Positions 6,550-13,706 of a stretch of 18,406 nt of DNA are shown one piece after another (the first letter of the stretch is position 1; every line of letters begins with the position of its first letter). Source of the stretch: an uncultured Selenomonadaceae bacterium. GTDB taxonomy: Bacteria > Bacillota > Negativicutes > Selenomonadales > Selenomonadaceae. A model generated the notes under the pieces. The model had not been told where the DNA came from, ran no database searches, and worked only from the letters and a program-made list of their open reading frames with translations. The position numbers were made by a program, and so were the translations under genes. The DNA is taken from the NCBI GenBank assembly GCA_910579115.1, contig CAJTSO010000041.1:1-18406 (forward strand). The letters run 5' to 3'.

Positions 6550-6578
6550 TTGAGCGCGACATTAAAGATTTGTATGAA
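6550..6578 (+). promoter_or_regulatory. Candidate sigma-70-type promoter
   Basis: TTGAGC (6550-6555) and TATGAA (6573-6578) are separated by exactly 17 nt. Each matches the consensus at four of six positions. It would drive transcription of the second block of glycosyltransferases, after the probable terminator at 6523-6544. It is based only on box matches. Confidence 0.3.
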
Positions 6579-6757
6579 ATATAACAAATGGAAAAATCGC
6601 GGTTGCTGTAAGCCGAAATAAAACAGCTACGACAATTGCGATTACTCGCTGCGGCAACGTAATGTGTTTGCGCGGTTCAGTTATACCGTTATTTATCCAG
6701 CAAATCCGCAAAGGACATTCTATTACCAATCCAAATATGACAAGATTTATGATGAGA
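6578..6757 (+). pseudogene. Fragment of a CapD/CapE-type UDP-GlcNAc 4,6-dehydratase gene
   Basis: The translated frame reads TTIAITRCGNVMCLRGSVIP then LFIQQIRKGHSITNPNMTRF-MM. This is the signature of NAD-dependent UDP-GlcNAc 4,6-dehydratases and aligns with residues 157-200 of the intact dehydratase at 13707-14720 (TRYGNVMASRGSVIPLFIEQ; TDPNMTRFLM). Earlier residues (GKIAVAVSRNK) fit the preceding helix, with short deletions. The NAD-binding part, catalytic residues and C-terminus are all missing. The frame runs into the next glycosyltransferase without a stop, and similarity ends exactly before that gene's ribosome-binding site. Nucleotide divergence from the intact copy suggests that it came from a different allele, not a recent duplication. 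Confidence 0.75.
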
Positions 6758-6762
6758 AGGAG
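6757..6762 (+). promoter_or_regulatory. Ribosome-binding site AAGGAG that fixes the GT2 start at 6773
   Basis: AAGGAG at 6757-6762 is 10 nt before ATG 6773, the codon that begins the conserved glycosyltransferase domain. It rules in favour of 6773 over in-frame upstream ATGs at 6662 and elsewhere, which belong to the dehydratase fragment. Confidence 0.65.
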
Positions 6763-6772
6763 ACGAACATAT

Positions 6773-7714
6773 ATGTCACAGTTTAATCCGTTAGTCAGCA
6801 TTATCGTTCCGGTATACAACGGGTCTAACTATTTACGAGAAGCTTTGGACAGCGCGCTGGCGCAAACATATAAGAATTTAGAAATTATCGTAGTAAACGA
6901 CGGCTCTACCGATGATACTGAAAGCATCGCTTTATCTTACGGCGATAAAATCCGGTATTTCCGTAAAGAAAACGGCGGAACCTCCACGGCGCTCAATCTC
7001 GGCATAAAAAATATGCGCGGCGAATATTTTTCGTGGTTGAGCCACGACGATTTATACTACCCCAATAAAATTGAACGCAACGTGGAAGAACTGGCTAAAT
7101 TAACAGATAAAAACACCATAATAATTTCAGACGTAGACGGCATGACCGATCATACGAGAACCTTTAGCTCGGCCCTTTATCAAGAACATAGAGACGCTTA
7201 TCCATCCAGGAATTCCTTTTGGTTATATCCCGTCGTTTACAATAAAACTCATGGCTGTACGCATCTGATTTCCAAAAAGGTTTTTGAAACGGTAGGCTTA
7301 TTTGACGTAAACGAACGAGTCGCCCATGATTTTGAATTTTATTATCGAGCCTTTGCAAAATTTCCCCATAAATATATTAACGAACCGTTGGTTACAGCCA
7401 GAGACTCGTCCAACCGGCAAGGAAAACGTTCTCACGCCCGCGGCAATATTGAATACAGTCTCCTATACATTGATATTTTAGAGCATCTTTCCGATGAGGA
7501 TATTTTAAGAATAGCTCCTACGTTGGAAGAGTTTTATAACGATATGGAATACTTTTTTTACTATGCTGATTATTCGATCGCGCTCGATTATGTTGAAGTT
7601 ATAGCGGAAGATCGGAAAATTTCAACTCGATTCGGCAGAAGAAGCTTTACCCAAACGCCTGGCGGAATTAAAGAAAAGATTAAATTGACGGCGAAACGGT
7701 TTTTGCGGCGCTGA
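6773..7714 (+). CDS. Family 2 glycosyltransferase
   Basis: This is a 313-residue GT-A enzyme from the chosen start. It opens MSQFNPLVSIIVPVYNGSNY, carries VVNDGSTDD (40-48), KENGGTSTALNLGI (65-78), and S-H-D-D (90-93), where H-D-D occupies the metal-binding D-x-D site; the S/H-D-D variant is common in this branch. A later FDVNERVAHDFEFYYRAF segment fits the acceptor/catalytic region. The frame stays open upstream into a dehydratase relic, but the ribosome-binding site and domain boundary support 6773. The gene and its downstream neighbours are visibly more A/T-rich than the glycosyltransferases at 1286-4351. The 3' end is followed 30 nt later by the next gene. Confidence 0.9.
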   Translation: MSQFNPLVSIIVPVYNGSNYLREALDSALAQTYKNLEIIVVNDGSTDDTESIALSYGDKIRYFRKENGGTSTALNLGIKNMRGEYFSWLSHDDLYYPNKIERNVEELAKLTDKNTIIISDVDGMTDHTRTFSSALYQEHRDAYPSRNSFWLYPVVYNKTHGCTHLISKKVFETVGLFDVNERVAHDFEFYYRAFAKFPHKYINEPLVTARDSSNRQGKRSHARGNIEYSLLYIDILEHLSDEDILRIAPTLEEFYNDMEYFFYYADYSIALDYVEVIAEDRKISTRFGRRSFTQTPGGIKEKIKLTAKRFLRR

Positions 7715-7744
7715 TTGCCGGTAATAGGTATAGAGAGACGCGAT

Positions 7745-9001
7745 ATGAGCATTTTATCAACGCCTGCGCCGTTCCTGAAACGGATAGCCAAAGCAATACT
7801 GCCCGCTAGTTGTTATGGTCTCCTTCGTCGAGCGTATTATAACCGTTATTTTTCATGTGACCAAATTTCAAAAATGAGAGAATCTAAATATAACGGTTAC
7901 GACTTGCCATTCGGAGTAAATCTTTTCGTATATTACGCAAATAACAGCGCAGGGTCGGTGGCGCGCCTTCTTATCGACGCGTTAGAGGCTGGAAATATTC
8001 CGCACCGGATTATAGATCTTAATTGTCCCGAAAAGTTTAACGCTGATACGGGCGAACGGCTGTACAAAATAAATCTTATCGCTTGTCACGCAGCGTCTCA
8101 GATCTCCGAGCGAATGAAGCTGTTCGCCATTGATTTAAGCCGACATTACAACGTCGGCTATTGGCTCTGGGAATTGCCAGAGTTACCGGACGAATACTGC
8201 TCGGGGCTTAATATATTTCAAGAAATATGGAGCGCTTCCGGCTTTTGCACAGCCGCGCTTGAAAAGAAAATCGTGATTCCATCGCTAACGGTTCCCTTAT
8301 ACGCTGCTCACGATAGAACAGTGTTCGCCAACAGCAGAAACTATTTTGGTATCGACGAAAAGCCGTTTTTATTTATGTTTGCTTACGATTGCGATAGTTT
8401 TATATCACGTAAAAATCCTCAAGCGGTCGTAGAAGCCTTTATGAAAGCGTTCTCTCCTGAAGACGAGCAGGTCGGACTTATACTGAAGTTGATTGCCTCC
8501 GAGCGCAACAAAGAGCATTTATGTAAGCTTCAGCAGCTTTTATCTCCCTATAAAAATATTTACTACATCGATAAATTTTTGACCGATAAGGAAATGCGCA
8601 CTTTAATTAAAGCGTCGGACGCAGTTGTGTCGCTGCATCGTTCCGAGGGATTTGGACTTCTTCCGCTGGAAGCTATGTCCTTGGGCGTACCTGTAATCGC
8701 TACGGCTTGGTCGGGAAATATGGAATATATGACGCATATGAACGCCGCATTAGTAGACTATAAGCGGGTTCCAGTTGGCGGTCGATATGTAGGCTCAGCG
8801 CCGGACGACGGCATTATGTGGGCTGAGGCGGATACCGATTGCGCGGCTATGCGTATGCGCCGTTTAGTCGAAGATGAGGACTGGAGAAAAAGTTTAATTA
8901 TAAACGGGCAATATACTACCGACAAACTCTATACTCAAGACGCCGTAGGGAAAATAATGAGGGACAGACTCGATTTAATTCGTTTGAACGCCGTACGGTA
9001 A
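7745..9001 (+). CDS. Family 4 glycosyltransferase
   Basis: This is a 418-residue GT-B enzyme. The N-terminal half includes GVNLFVYYANNSAGSVARLL, with a small-residue loop, and the W-x-W-E-L-P-x-L-P motif at 140-148 (YWLWELPELP) characteristic of a GT4 subgroup in polysaccharide loci. The C-terminal donor domain has SRKNPQAVVEAF (221-232) and E-x7-E in EGFGLLPLEA (301-310), followed by SLGVPVIATAWSGNMEY. ATG 7745 is preferred, with GAGAG about 8 nt upstream. An in-frame TTG at 7715 would add ten non-conserved residues. Specificity is unknown; D-rhamnose or D-mannose transfer is plausible given gmd-rmd. Confidence 0.88.
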   Translation: MSILSTPAPFLKRIAKAILPASCYGLLRRAYYNRYFSCDQISKMRESKYNGYDLPFGVNLFVYYANNSAGSVARLLIDALEAGNIPHRIIDLNCPEKFNADTGERLYKINLIACHAASQISERMKLFAIDLSRHYNVGYWLWELPELPDEYCSGLNIFQEIWSASGFCTAALEKKIVIPSLTVPLYAAHDRTVFANSRNYFGIDEKPFLFMFAYDCDSFISRKNPQAVVEAFMKAFSPEDEQVGLILKLIASERNKEHLCKLQQLLSPYKNIYYIDKFLTDKEMRTLIKASDAVVSLHRSEGFGLLPLEAMSLGVPVIATAWSGNMEYMTHMNAALVDYKRVPVGGRYVGSAPDDGIMWAEADTDCAAMRMRRLVEDEDWRKSLIINGQYTTDKLYTQDAVGKIMRDRLDLIRLNAVR

Positions 9002-9041
9002 ATAATTCGCACGATACATAATAAAAGGATGTGACCCGTAC

Positions 9042-11720
9042 ATGAAATGGACAAATCCCGGACATCAGCTAGACCGTTTGGGCGAACAATTACTCAAAGT
9101 AAAAAATTTATATATCTACGGCGTAGATGAAAAGGCTGAGAAAACCTACAAGGTTCTCCAATGGCTAAAAATAGCCGACGAATTTAATATTTCATTCGTA
9201 TTGGATATCACCGTTATAAATCAAGGCGGTGCCCAAACCTTTTGCGGCAAACGGATCGTTCCCTTCCAAACAGAAGTATGCGACGCATTTCGCGCCGCCC
9301 CTGAAGAATGCGCAATTGCGTTGCCTCAAATTTCCCAGACTACAGAACGGGCTATGTTAGAAGCGCTAAATGCAACTAATATTTTTTACTTAGCTATATC
9401 TCATAATAGGCGGGATAACTTTATCCAAAATTTCGTCTGCGTTTGGTTGATGTATAAAAAAGGGGAACTTCTTTCTCATTGGACAAATTTTGTCACGACC
9501 TCGAAATGCAATCTCAACTGCAAGCACTGTCTTAATTCTAACGAATATATAATCAGCCGTCGGGACGTGACGTTTGAAGAATTCAAGGCGCATATCGACA
9601 TAGTGTTTTCTAAATTTGATTACTTGTACTCGCTGCACTTTACCGGCGGGGAACCTCAACTCGTAAAAGAGCTTCCTCGCTTTATCCGCTACCTAAAAGA
9701 AACTTACGGCGACCGCATCTTTGAATTTTTCGTTATCACTAACGGGACGATCGTGCCTAGCGAAGACCTGCTTGCGGCGGCAAAGTCTATGGACGGCGCT
9801 TTTTTAGTCGACGATTATTCTAACAGCGTTCCAACCGCTAAAATTAAAGAGATTGAAAACGCGTGTACTGCCATGGGAGTTAGCTGTAACATCAATAAAG
9901 TAGACTTTTGGTTTGATTTAGATATAGAAAACGCGAATTATAACAAATTGTCCGAAGAAGAGCTAGAACGTCATAAAGATGCGTGTCAATCATACCTGCA
10001 CGAAATTGCGGGAGGGAAAATATACGCCTGCTGTTACGAAGAGTACGCAAATCGCGCGGGTATAGGAACGCCAGACCCGGACGATTGCATCGACATCGCC
10101 GAAACGCCCAAAATGGAAATCCTGGAATTTCGCCAGGGCTATACTCGCAAAGGCTATGTAGAGCTTTGCAAACATTGCCGGGGATTAGGCCCCGAAGCGA
10201 AAAAAACGGCCGTAGCTATACAAATTCCGCCGGCGGCCAAGGAAATATCATCGCATAATTTACAGCCCAATAATAACGAAAAAGCTCTCGTATCAATTTG
10301 CGTTCCCATCTACAATACCCAAAAGTATTTGACCCGCTGCATTAAAAGTTTATTAAATCAATCTTACCGCAATCTGGAAATAGTGCTGGCTGACGATGGC
10401 TCCACCGATCAGAGCGGGCTGATTTGCGACGAATACGCTAAACTGGATTCAAGAGTAATCGTAAAGCATAAGCCGAACGGCGGCGAGGCTTCCGCCCGCA
10501 ACGCGGCGCTGGCCGCCGCAAGCGGAGAATACGTCATGTTTATCGACTCCGACGACGAATACCTCCCTAACGCGGTTCGGTCACTGGTGGACGGTATCGC
10601 TAAAAATAACGCCGACCTGGCGATCGGAGGCTATCTTGAGCGAACCGGAGATATTGAACGCTTTGCCACCGGACATACGCGCGATTATACTCCGCGCGAA
10701 ATAGCGCAGGCTTGTTTGACTGAAAACTGCGTTTACGGTACAGGTTATATAAATTCAACGGTAAACGCCAAGCTGTTCAAACGCGCGATCATTGCGGAAA
10801 ATAACATTTCCTTTGACGAACGTTTTGTCGTGGGCAACGACACTATATTTATGTGCGACTATTTAAGATACGCTAAAACGATTCGCGATATTTTTGCGCC
10901 CATTTATGTTTATTACAAATTTGATCCCACCGAGAGAGTACAGGGAATGAATTGGCATTATCCGGACGGATTTTTTTTGTTCGCTTATGCGGCGGATAGA
11001 ATGATAAAGCTCGCCCAACCGGACAATGAGGAATTAAAGCGGTTTATCGTAAAACAATATAAGGATTTTTTCTATGCCGCCGTGAATGCCGCCGCAAATA
11101 TAGATCGTTTTCAAGACAAATTTACGACGTATTTTTCCTCCTTATGCGATGACATAGAGTTTCTCCGAGTTGGAGCCGGGTTGGATCTGATCGAAAACTA
11201 TATTGCCGACGAAGAGGGAGCGCTTCCTCTCAGATTGATTTCCTATTTGGTAGTTAAGCGGCGTTATGACGAACTATGCGAACTGCTTCAAGCGTTAAGT
11301 AGAACAAGGGGAGTAGTCCCAGTTCAAGGCGAGCGAGTTCGCCCCATGATCCGATTAGATAAACAATCGCAACGCTGCCATAAAAACGCGGCCGATCCTG
11401 AATCTTATCCAACCGTTCAATTTAATTTTGCGGACGACGAGCTGCTGCTAAAGCAAATAAGCGATATGGCGATAGCTATCAGTACAGCCGAAGCTAGAGC
11501 CAATGAATACGAAGCCCAAGCAAATGAAGCCAAGGCTAAAGCCAGCGAGTACAAAGCCCGAGCCAAAGAAGTTGAAACTAAAGCCAGCAAATACCAGGCG
11601 CAAGCCTGCGAATACGAAGCCAGAGCCAATGAAGCTGAAGCTAGAGCAAACGGATACGCTAATTCTACCAGCTGGCGCATTACGGAGCCGCTTCGCAAGC
11701 TCAAACAGCTCTTGAAATAA
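9042..11720 (+). CDS. Fusion protein: Rossmann-like domain + radical SAM + family 2 glycosyltransferase + heptad-repeat coiled coil
   Basis: This is an 892-residue four-part protein. (1) Residues 20-130 resemble the small Rossmann-like domain (NLYIYGVDEKAEKTYKVL start) often found in capsule enzymes. (2) Residues 150-385 are radical SAM: C156-x3-C160-x2-C163 (CNLNCKHC) for the SAM-binding 4Fe-4S cluster and TGGEP at 201-205. More cysteines follow at 315, 330, 331, 376 and 379 (C-K-H-C), suggesting a second, SPASM-like cluster. (3) Residues 415-640 are GT2: VSICVPIYN (417-425), DDGSTD (451-456), IDSDDEY (501-507). (4) Residues 817-872 are eight exact-length heptads, then the tail NSTSWRITEPLRKLKQL. 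AAAGGA lies upstream of ATG 9042, spacing somewhat long. No frameshift is seen between the domains. The radical SAM substrate is unknown. Confidence 0.88.
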   Translation: MKWTNPGHQLDRLGEQLLKVKNLYIYGVDEKAEKTYKVLQWLKIADEFNISFVLDITVINQGGAQTFCGKRIVPFQTEVCDAFRAAPEECAIALPQISQTTERAMLEALNATNIFYLAISHNRRDNFIQNFVCVWLMYKKGELLSHWTNFVTTSKCNLNCKHCLNSNEYIISRRDVTFEEFKAHIDIVFSKFDYLYSLHFTGGEPQLVKELPRFIRYLKETYGDRIFEFFVITNGTIVPSEDLLAAAKSMDGAFLVDDYSNSVPTAKIKEIENACTAMGVSCNINKVDFWFDLDIENANYNKLSEEELERHKDACQSYLHEIAGGKIYACCYEEYANRAGIGTPDPDDCIDIAETPKMEILEFRQGYTRKGYVELCKHCRGLGPEAKKTAVAIQIPPAAKEISSHNLQPNNNEKALVSICVPIYNTQKYLTRCIKSLLNQSYRNLEIVLADDGSTDQSGLICDEYAKLDSRVIVKHKPNGGEASARNAALAAASGEYVMFIDSDDEYLPNAVRSLVDGIAKNNADLAIGGYLERTGDIERFATGHTRDYTPREIAQACLTENCVYGTGYINSTVNAKLFKRAIIAENNISFDERFVVGNDTIFMCDYLRYAKTIRDIFAPIYVYYKFDPTERVQGMNWHYPDGFFLFAYAADRMIKLAQPDNEELKRFIVKQYKDFFYAAVNAAANIDRFQDKFTTYFSSLCDDIEFLRVGAGLDLIENYIADEEGALPLRLISYLVVKRRYDELCELLQALSRTRGVVPVQGERVRPMIRLDKQSQRCHKNAADPESYPTVQFNFADDELLLKQISDMAIAISTAEARANEYEAQANEAKAKASEYKARAKEVETKASKYQAQACEYEARANEAEARANGYANSTSWRITEPLRKLKQLLK
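11490..11657 (+). repeat. Eight tandem 21-bp repeats encoding heptads inside the radical SAM-GT2 gene
   Basis: Eight consecutive 21-bp units encode residues 817-872, consensus (E/K)A(R/K)A(N/S/K)E(Y/A). Alanine at position 4 and Tyr/Ala/Val at position 7 give a 3-4 hydrophobic spacing, as expected of a coiled coil with a small-residue core. Units 1 and 8 match at 18 of 21 bases and units 1 and 7 at 17 of 21, so the array arose by tandem duplication and has diverged. Unit number could vary between strains without breaking the frame. Confidence 0.9.
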
Positions 11721-11753
11721 AGACTTTTAGAAATCTATGAGAGGAGCGGCAGA

Positions 11754-12740
11754 ATGAAGAAAGCGATAATAACGGGGATAACGGGACAAGACGGAGCGTA
11801 TCTGGCGAAGCTATTGCTGGGAAAAGGCTATGAAGTGTACGGACTTTTAGCCCGCCGCGCGACGGCGACTACCTGGCGGCTGGAATATTTAGAAATCCTC
11901 GATAAAGTAAAACTCATCGAAGGTGATCTCGCCGACATTACCTCTATTATCCGCGCCGTGGAAGAAGCTCAGCCCGATGAATTTTACAACCTCGGAGCGC
12001 AGAGCTTTGTCGGCACATCCTGGCGTCAGCCCCAGCTTACGGCGCAAGCGACTGGTATAGGCGCGTTAAACTGTCTGGAAGCTATTCGCATCGTAAATCC
12101 GAAAATCAAATTTTATCAAGCCTCCACCTCTGAAATGTTTGGCGGTATTCCCGAATATCCGATACAGTCAGAGTCTACTCCGTTCCACCCGCGCAGTCCC
12201 TACGGCGTAGCTAAGTTGTATGCCCACTGGATCACCATAAACTATCGCGAAAGCTTCGATATCTTCGGCTGCTGCGGCATACTGTTCAACCACGAATCGC
12301 CCCTTAGGGGAATAGAATTCGTCACCCGCAAAGTGACTGACGCGGCGGCGCGGATAAAGCTGGGCGTACAAAAAGAACTACGGCTGGGAAACATCGACGC
12401 CAAAAGAGACTGGGGCTTTGCGGGTGATTATGTAAAAGCCATGTATTTGATGATGCAGCAGGAAAAGCCCGATGTATACGTCGTGGCGACCGGACGGACG
12501 ACCACCGTAAGAGATATGTGCAAAATCGCCTTTGACCGGGTAGGACTAAATTATGAAAACTACATCGTTATTGATCCTGAGTTTTACCGGCCGGCAGAAG
12601 TAGACCTGCTCTTGGGCGATCCGACAAAAGCGAAAGAAAAACTCGATTGGCAAGCCGAAACAAGCTTGGAGGAGTTAATAAATATGATGGTAGACGCGGA
12701 TATAAAGCGGGTAGAAAACGAAATGCGGCGGGCAAAATGA
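11754..12740 (+). CDS. gmd: GDP-mannose 4,6-dehydratase
   Basis: This 328-residue cytoplasmic short-chain dehydrogenase/reductase converts GDP-D-mannose to GDP-4-dehydro-6-deoxy-D-mannose using bound NADP. It shows the Gmd N-terminus IITGITGQDGAYLAKLLL with the nucleotide-binding GITGQDG (8-14), ARRATATTWRLEYL after the second strand, STSEMFG (124-130), Y150-x3-K154 in SPYGVAKLYAHW, and the Gmd-specific FNHESPLRGIEFVTRKV. The length is close to the short Gmd of D-rhamnose pathways. GAGGAG lies 8 nt before ATG. It overlaps rmd by four bases (ATGA), so the two proteins are translationally coupled. Confidence 0.95.
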   Translation: MKKAIITGITGQDGAYLAKLLLGKGYEVYGLLARRATATTWRLEYLEILDKVKLIEGDLADITSIIRAVEEAQPDEFYNLGAQSFVGTSWRQPQLTAQATGIGALNCLEAIRIVNPKIKFYQASTSEMFGGIPEYPIQSESTPFHPRSPYGVAKLYAHWITINYRESFDIFGCCGILFNHESPLRGIEFVTRKVTDAAARIKLGVQKELRLGNIDAKRDWGFAGDYVKAMYLMMQQEKPDVYVVATGRTTTVRDMCKIAFDRVGLNYENYIVIDPEFYRPAEVDLLLGDPTKAKEKLDWQAETSLEELINMMVDADIKRVENEMRRAK

Positions 12741-13669
12741 AAATACTAATAACAGGCGCGGGCGGTTTTGTCGGCAAACACCTTACGCCGCTATTATTAA
12801 AGCGCGGTCATCAAATATACGCTGTAGGTATGGAAACTATCGACAACGAACATATACACGCTTACGAAGCGGATATACGGGATTACGACGCGGTGGTCGC
12901 CGTTATGGGGAAAGTAAAACCTGACGCGGTCATCCATTTAGCGGCGATAAGCAATGTGCCGTTCTCCTGGGAAAAGTCAGCGCTTACCGTAGACGTAAAC
13001 GCGCATGGCACGGTAAACGTCCTGGAAGCGCTGCGGAAAATAAATCCCAAAGCGAAGCTTCTAAGCGTTGGCTCCAGCGACGAATACGGCCTGACGGCGC
13101 AAAAAGGACTGCCCTTGACGGAGGATATGCCCTGTAAGCCGCAAAATCCCTACGCAATCAGCAAATACTGTGCCGAACAACTCGCCCTAAAACTGGGCGA
13201 AAAATACGGGATGAAGGTTATCTGTACAAGGTCTTTTAATCACTTTGGCGCGGGACAAGCGAAGGGGTTCGTCGTCTCCGACTTCGCCAGTCAAATAGCG
13301 GCGATAGAAAAAGGAGAACAAAAGCCGATCATGAGCGTGGGAGACCTGACGGCGGAACGGGACTTCCTGGAAGTCGGCGATGCAGTGGAAGCATACGCAG
13401 GGTTAGTAAATAGCGACGTTCCCAGCGGAGTATATAACGTATGCTCTGGCAAAGCAAGAAGTATAGACTCCATCCTGGAAATATTGCTGTCGCTGGCTAA
13501 AACGAAAATAGCCGTAAAAAAAGACGCCGCTAAGCTGCGCCCGTCGGACACGCCTTTTTTTGTTGGCGACGCAAGTAAGTTGCGCTCGGTCATAAATTGG
13601 CGGCCACGGCGCGACATTAGAGAGGGCGTGGCTAATGTTCTGGATTATTGGCGAAATAAGCGAAATTAA
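12737..13669 (+). CDS. rmd: GDP-6-deoxy-D-mannose (GDP-4-keto-6-deoxy-D-mannose) reductase
   Basis: This 310-residue NAD(P)-dependent reductase would turn the Gmd product into GDP-D-rhamnose. It has GAGGFVG (7-13), SVGSSDEYG (110-118), Y139-x3-K143 in NPYAISKYCAEQL, RSFNHFGAGQ (165-174) and ERDFLEVGDAVEAY, the pattern of Rmd rather than of the GDP-fucose synthase Fcl. ATG 12737 overlaps the gmd stop codon. An in-frame ATG at 12647 lies inside gmd and adds no fold element. GDP-D-rhamnose is the donor for the ABC-exported common antigen of Pseudomonas aeruginosa, a good parallel for wzm-wzt here. A 4-epimerising variant producing another 6-deoxyhexose cannot be wholly excluded. Confidence 0.9.
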   Translation: MKILITGAGGFVGKHLTPLLLKRGHQIYAVGMETIDNEHIHAYEADIRDYDAVVAVMGKVKPDAVIHLAAISNVPFSWEKSALTVDVNAHGTVNVLEALRKINPKAKLLSVGSSDEYGLTAQKGLPLTEDMPCKPQNPYAISKYCAEQLALKLGEKYGMKVICTRSFNHFGAGQAKGFVVSDFASQIAAIEKGEQKPIMSVGDLTAERDFLEVGDAVEAYAGLVNSDVPSGVYNVCSGKARSIDSILEILLSLAKTKIAVKKDAAKLRPSDTPFFVGDASKLRSVINWRPRRDIREGVANVLDYWRNKRN

Positions 13670-13693
13670 GGAAAGAGGAAAACACGACTCAAC

Positions 13694-13698
13694 GGAGG
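13694..13698 (+). promoter_or_regulatory. Ribosome-binding site GGAGG fixing the dehydratase start at 13707
   Basis: GGAGG lies 8 nt before ATG 13707. An in-frame ATG at 13635 overlaps the end of rmd and would add 24 residues before the conserved MFKNKTLLITGGTGSFG start, so 13707 is chosen. Confidence 0.75.
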
Positions 13699-13706
13699 CA
13701 AAAGCA

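Noticed and set aside
6662..6772. Upstream in-frame start extending the GT2 at 6773 by 37 residues
   Set aside because: The extension encodes a dehydratase fragment unrelated to glycosyltransferases, and a good ribosome-binding site sits directly before ATG 6773.
7715..7744. TTG start for the GT4 gene
   Set aside because: It adds ten non-conserved residues and lies 2 nt after the previous coding frame. ATG 7745 has a nearby GAGAG and a normal spacing.
9983..10258. 91-residue alternative frame within the fusion gene
   Set aside because: Contained in the radical SAM coding sequence, no ribosome-binding site and no recognisable motif.
11503..11715. Plus-strand out-of-frame coding frame rich in K/P over the heptad region, and the minus-strand Ala/Ser/Leu-rich frame at 11417-11704
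   Set aside because: Both are shadows created by the 21-bp repeat composition within the radical SAM-GT2 gene.
12647..12736. Earlier in-frame start for rmd
   Set aside because: It lies within gmd and would add 30 residues before the Rossmann start MKILITGAGGFVG. The ATGA overlap at 12737 is the usual coupled start.
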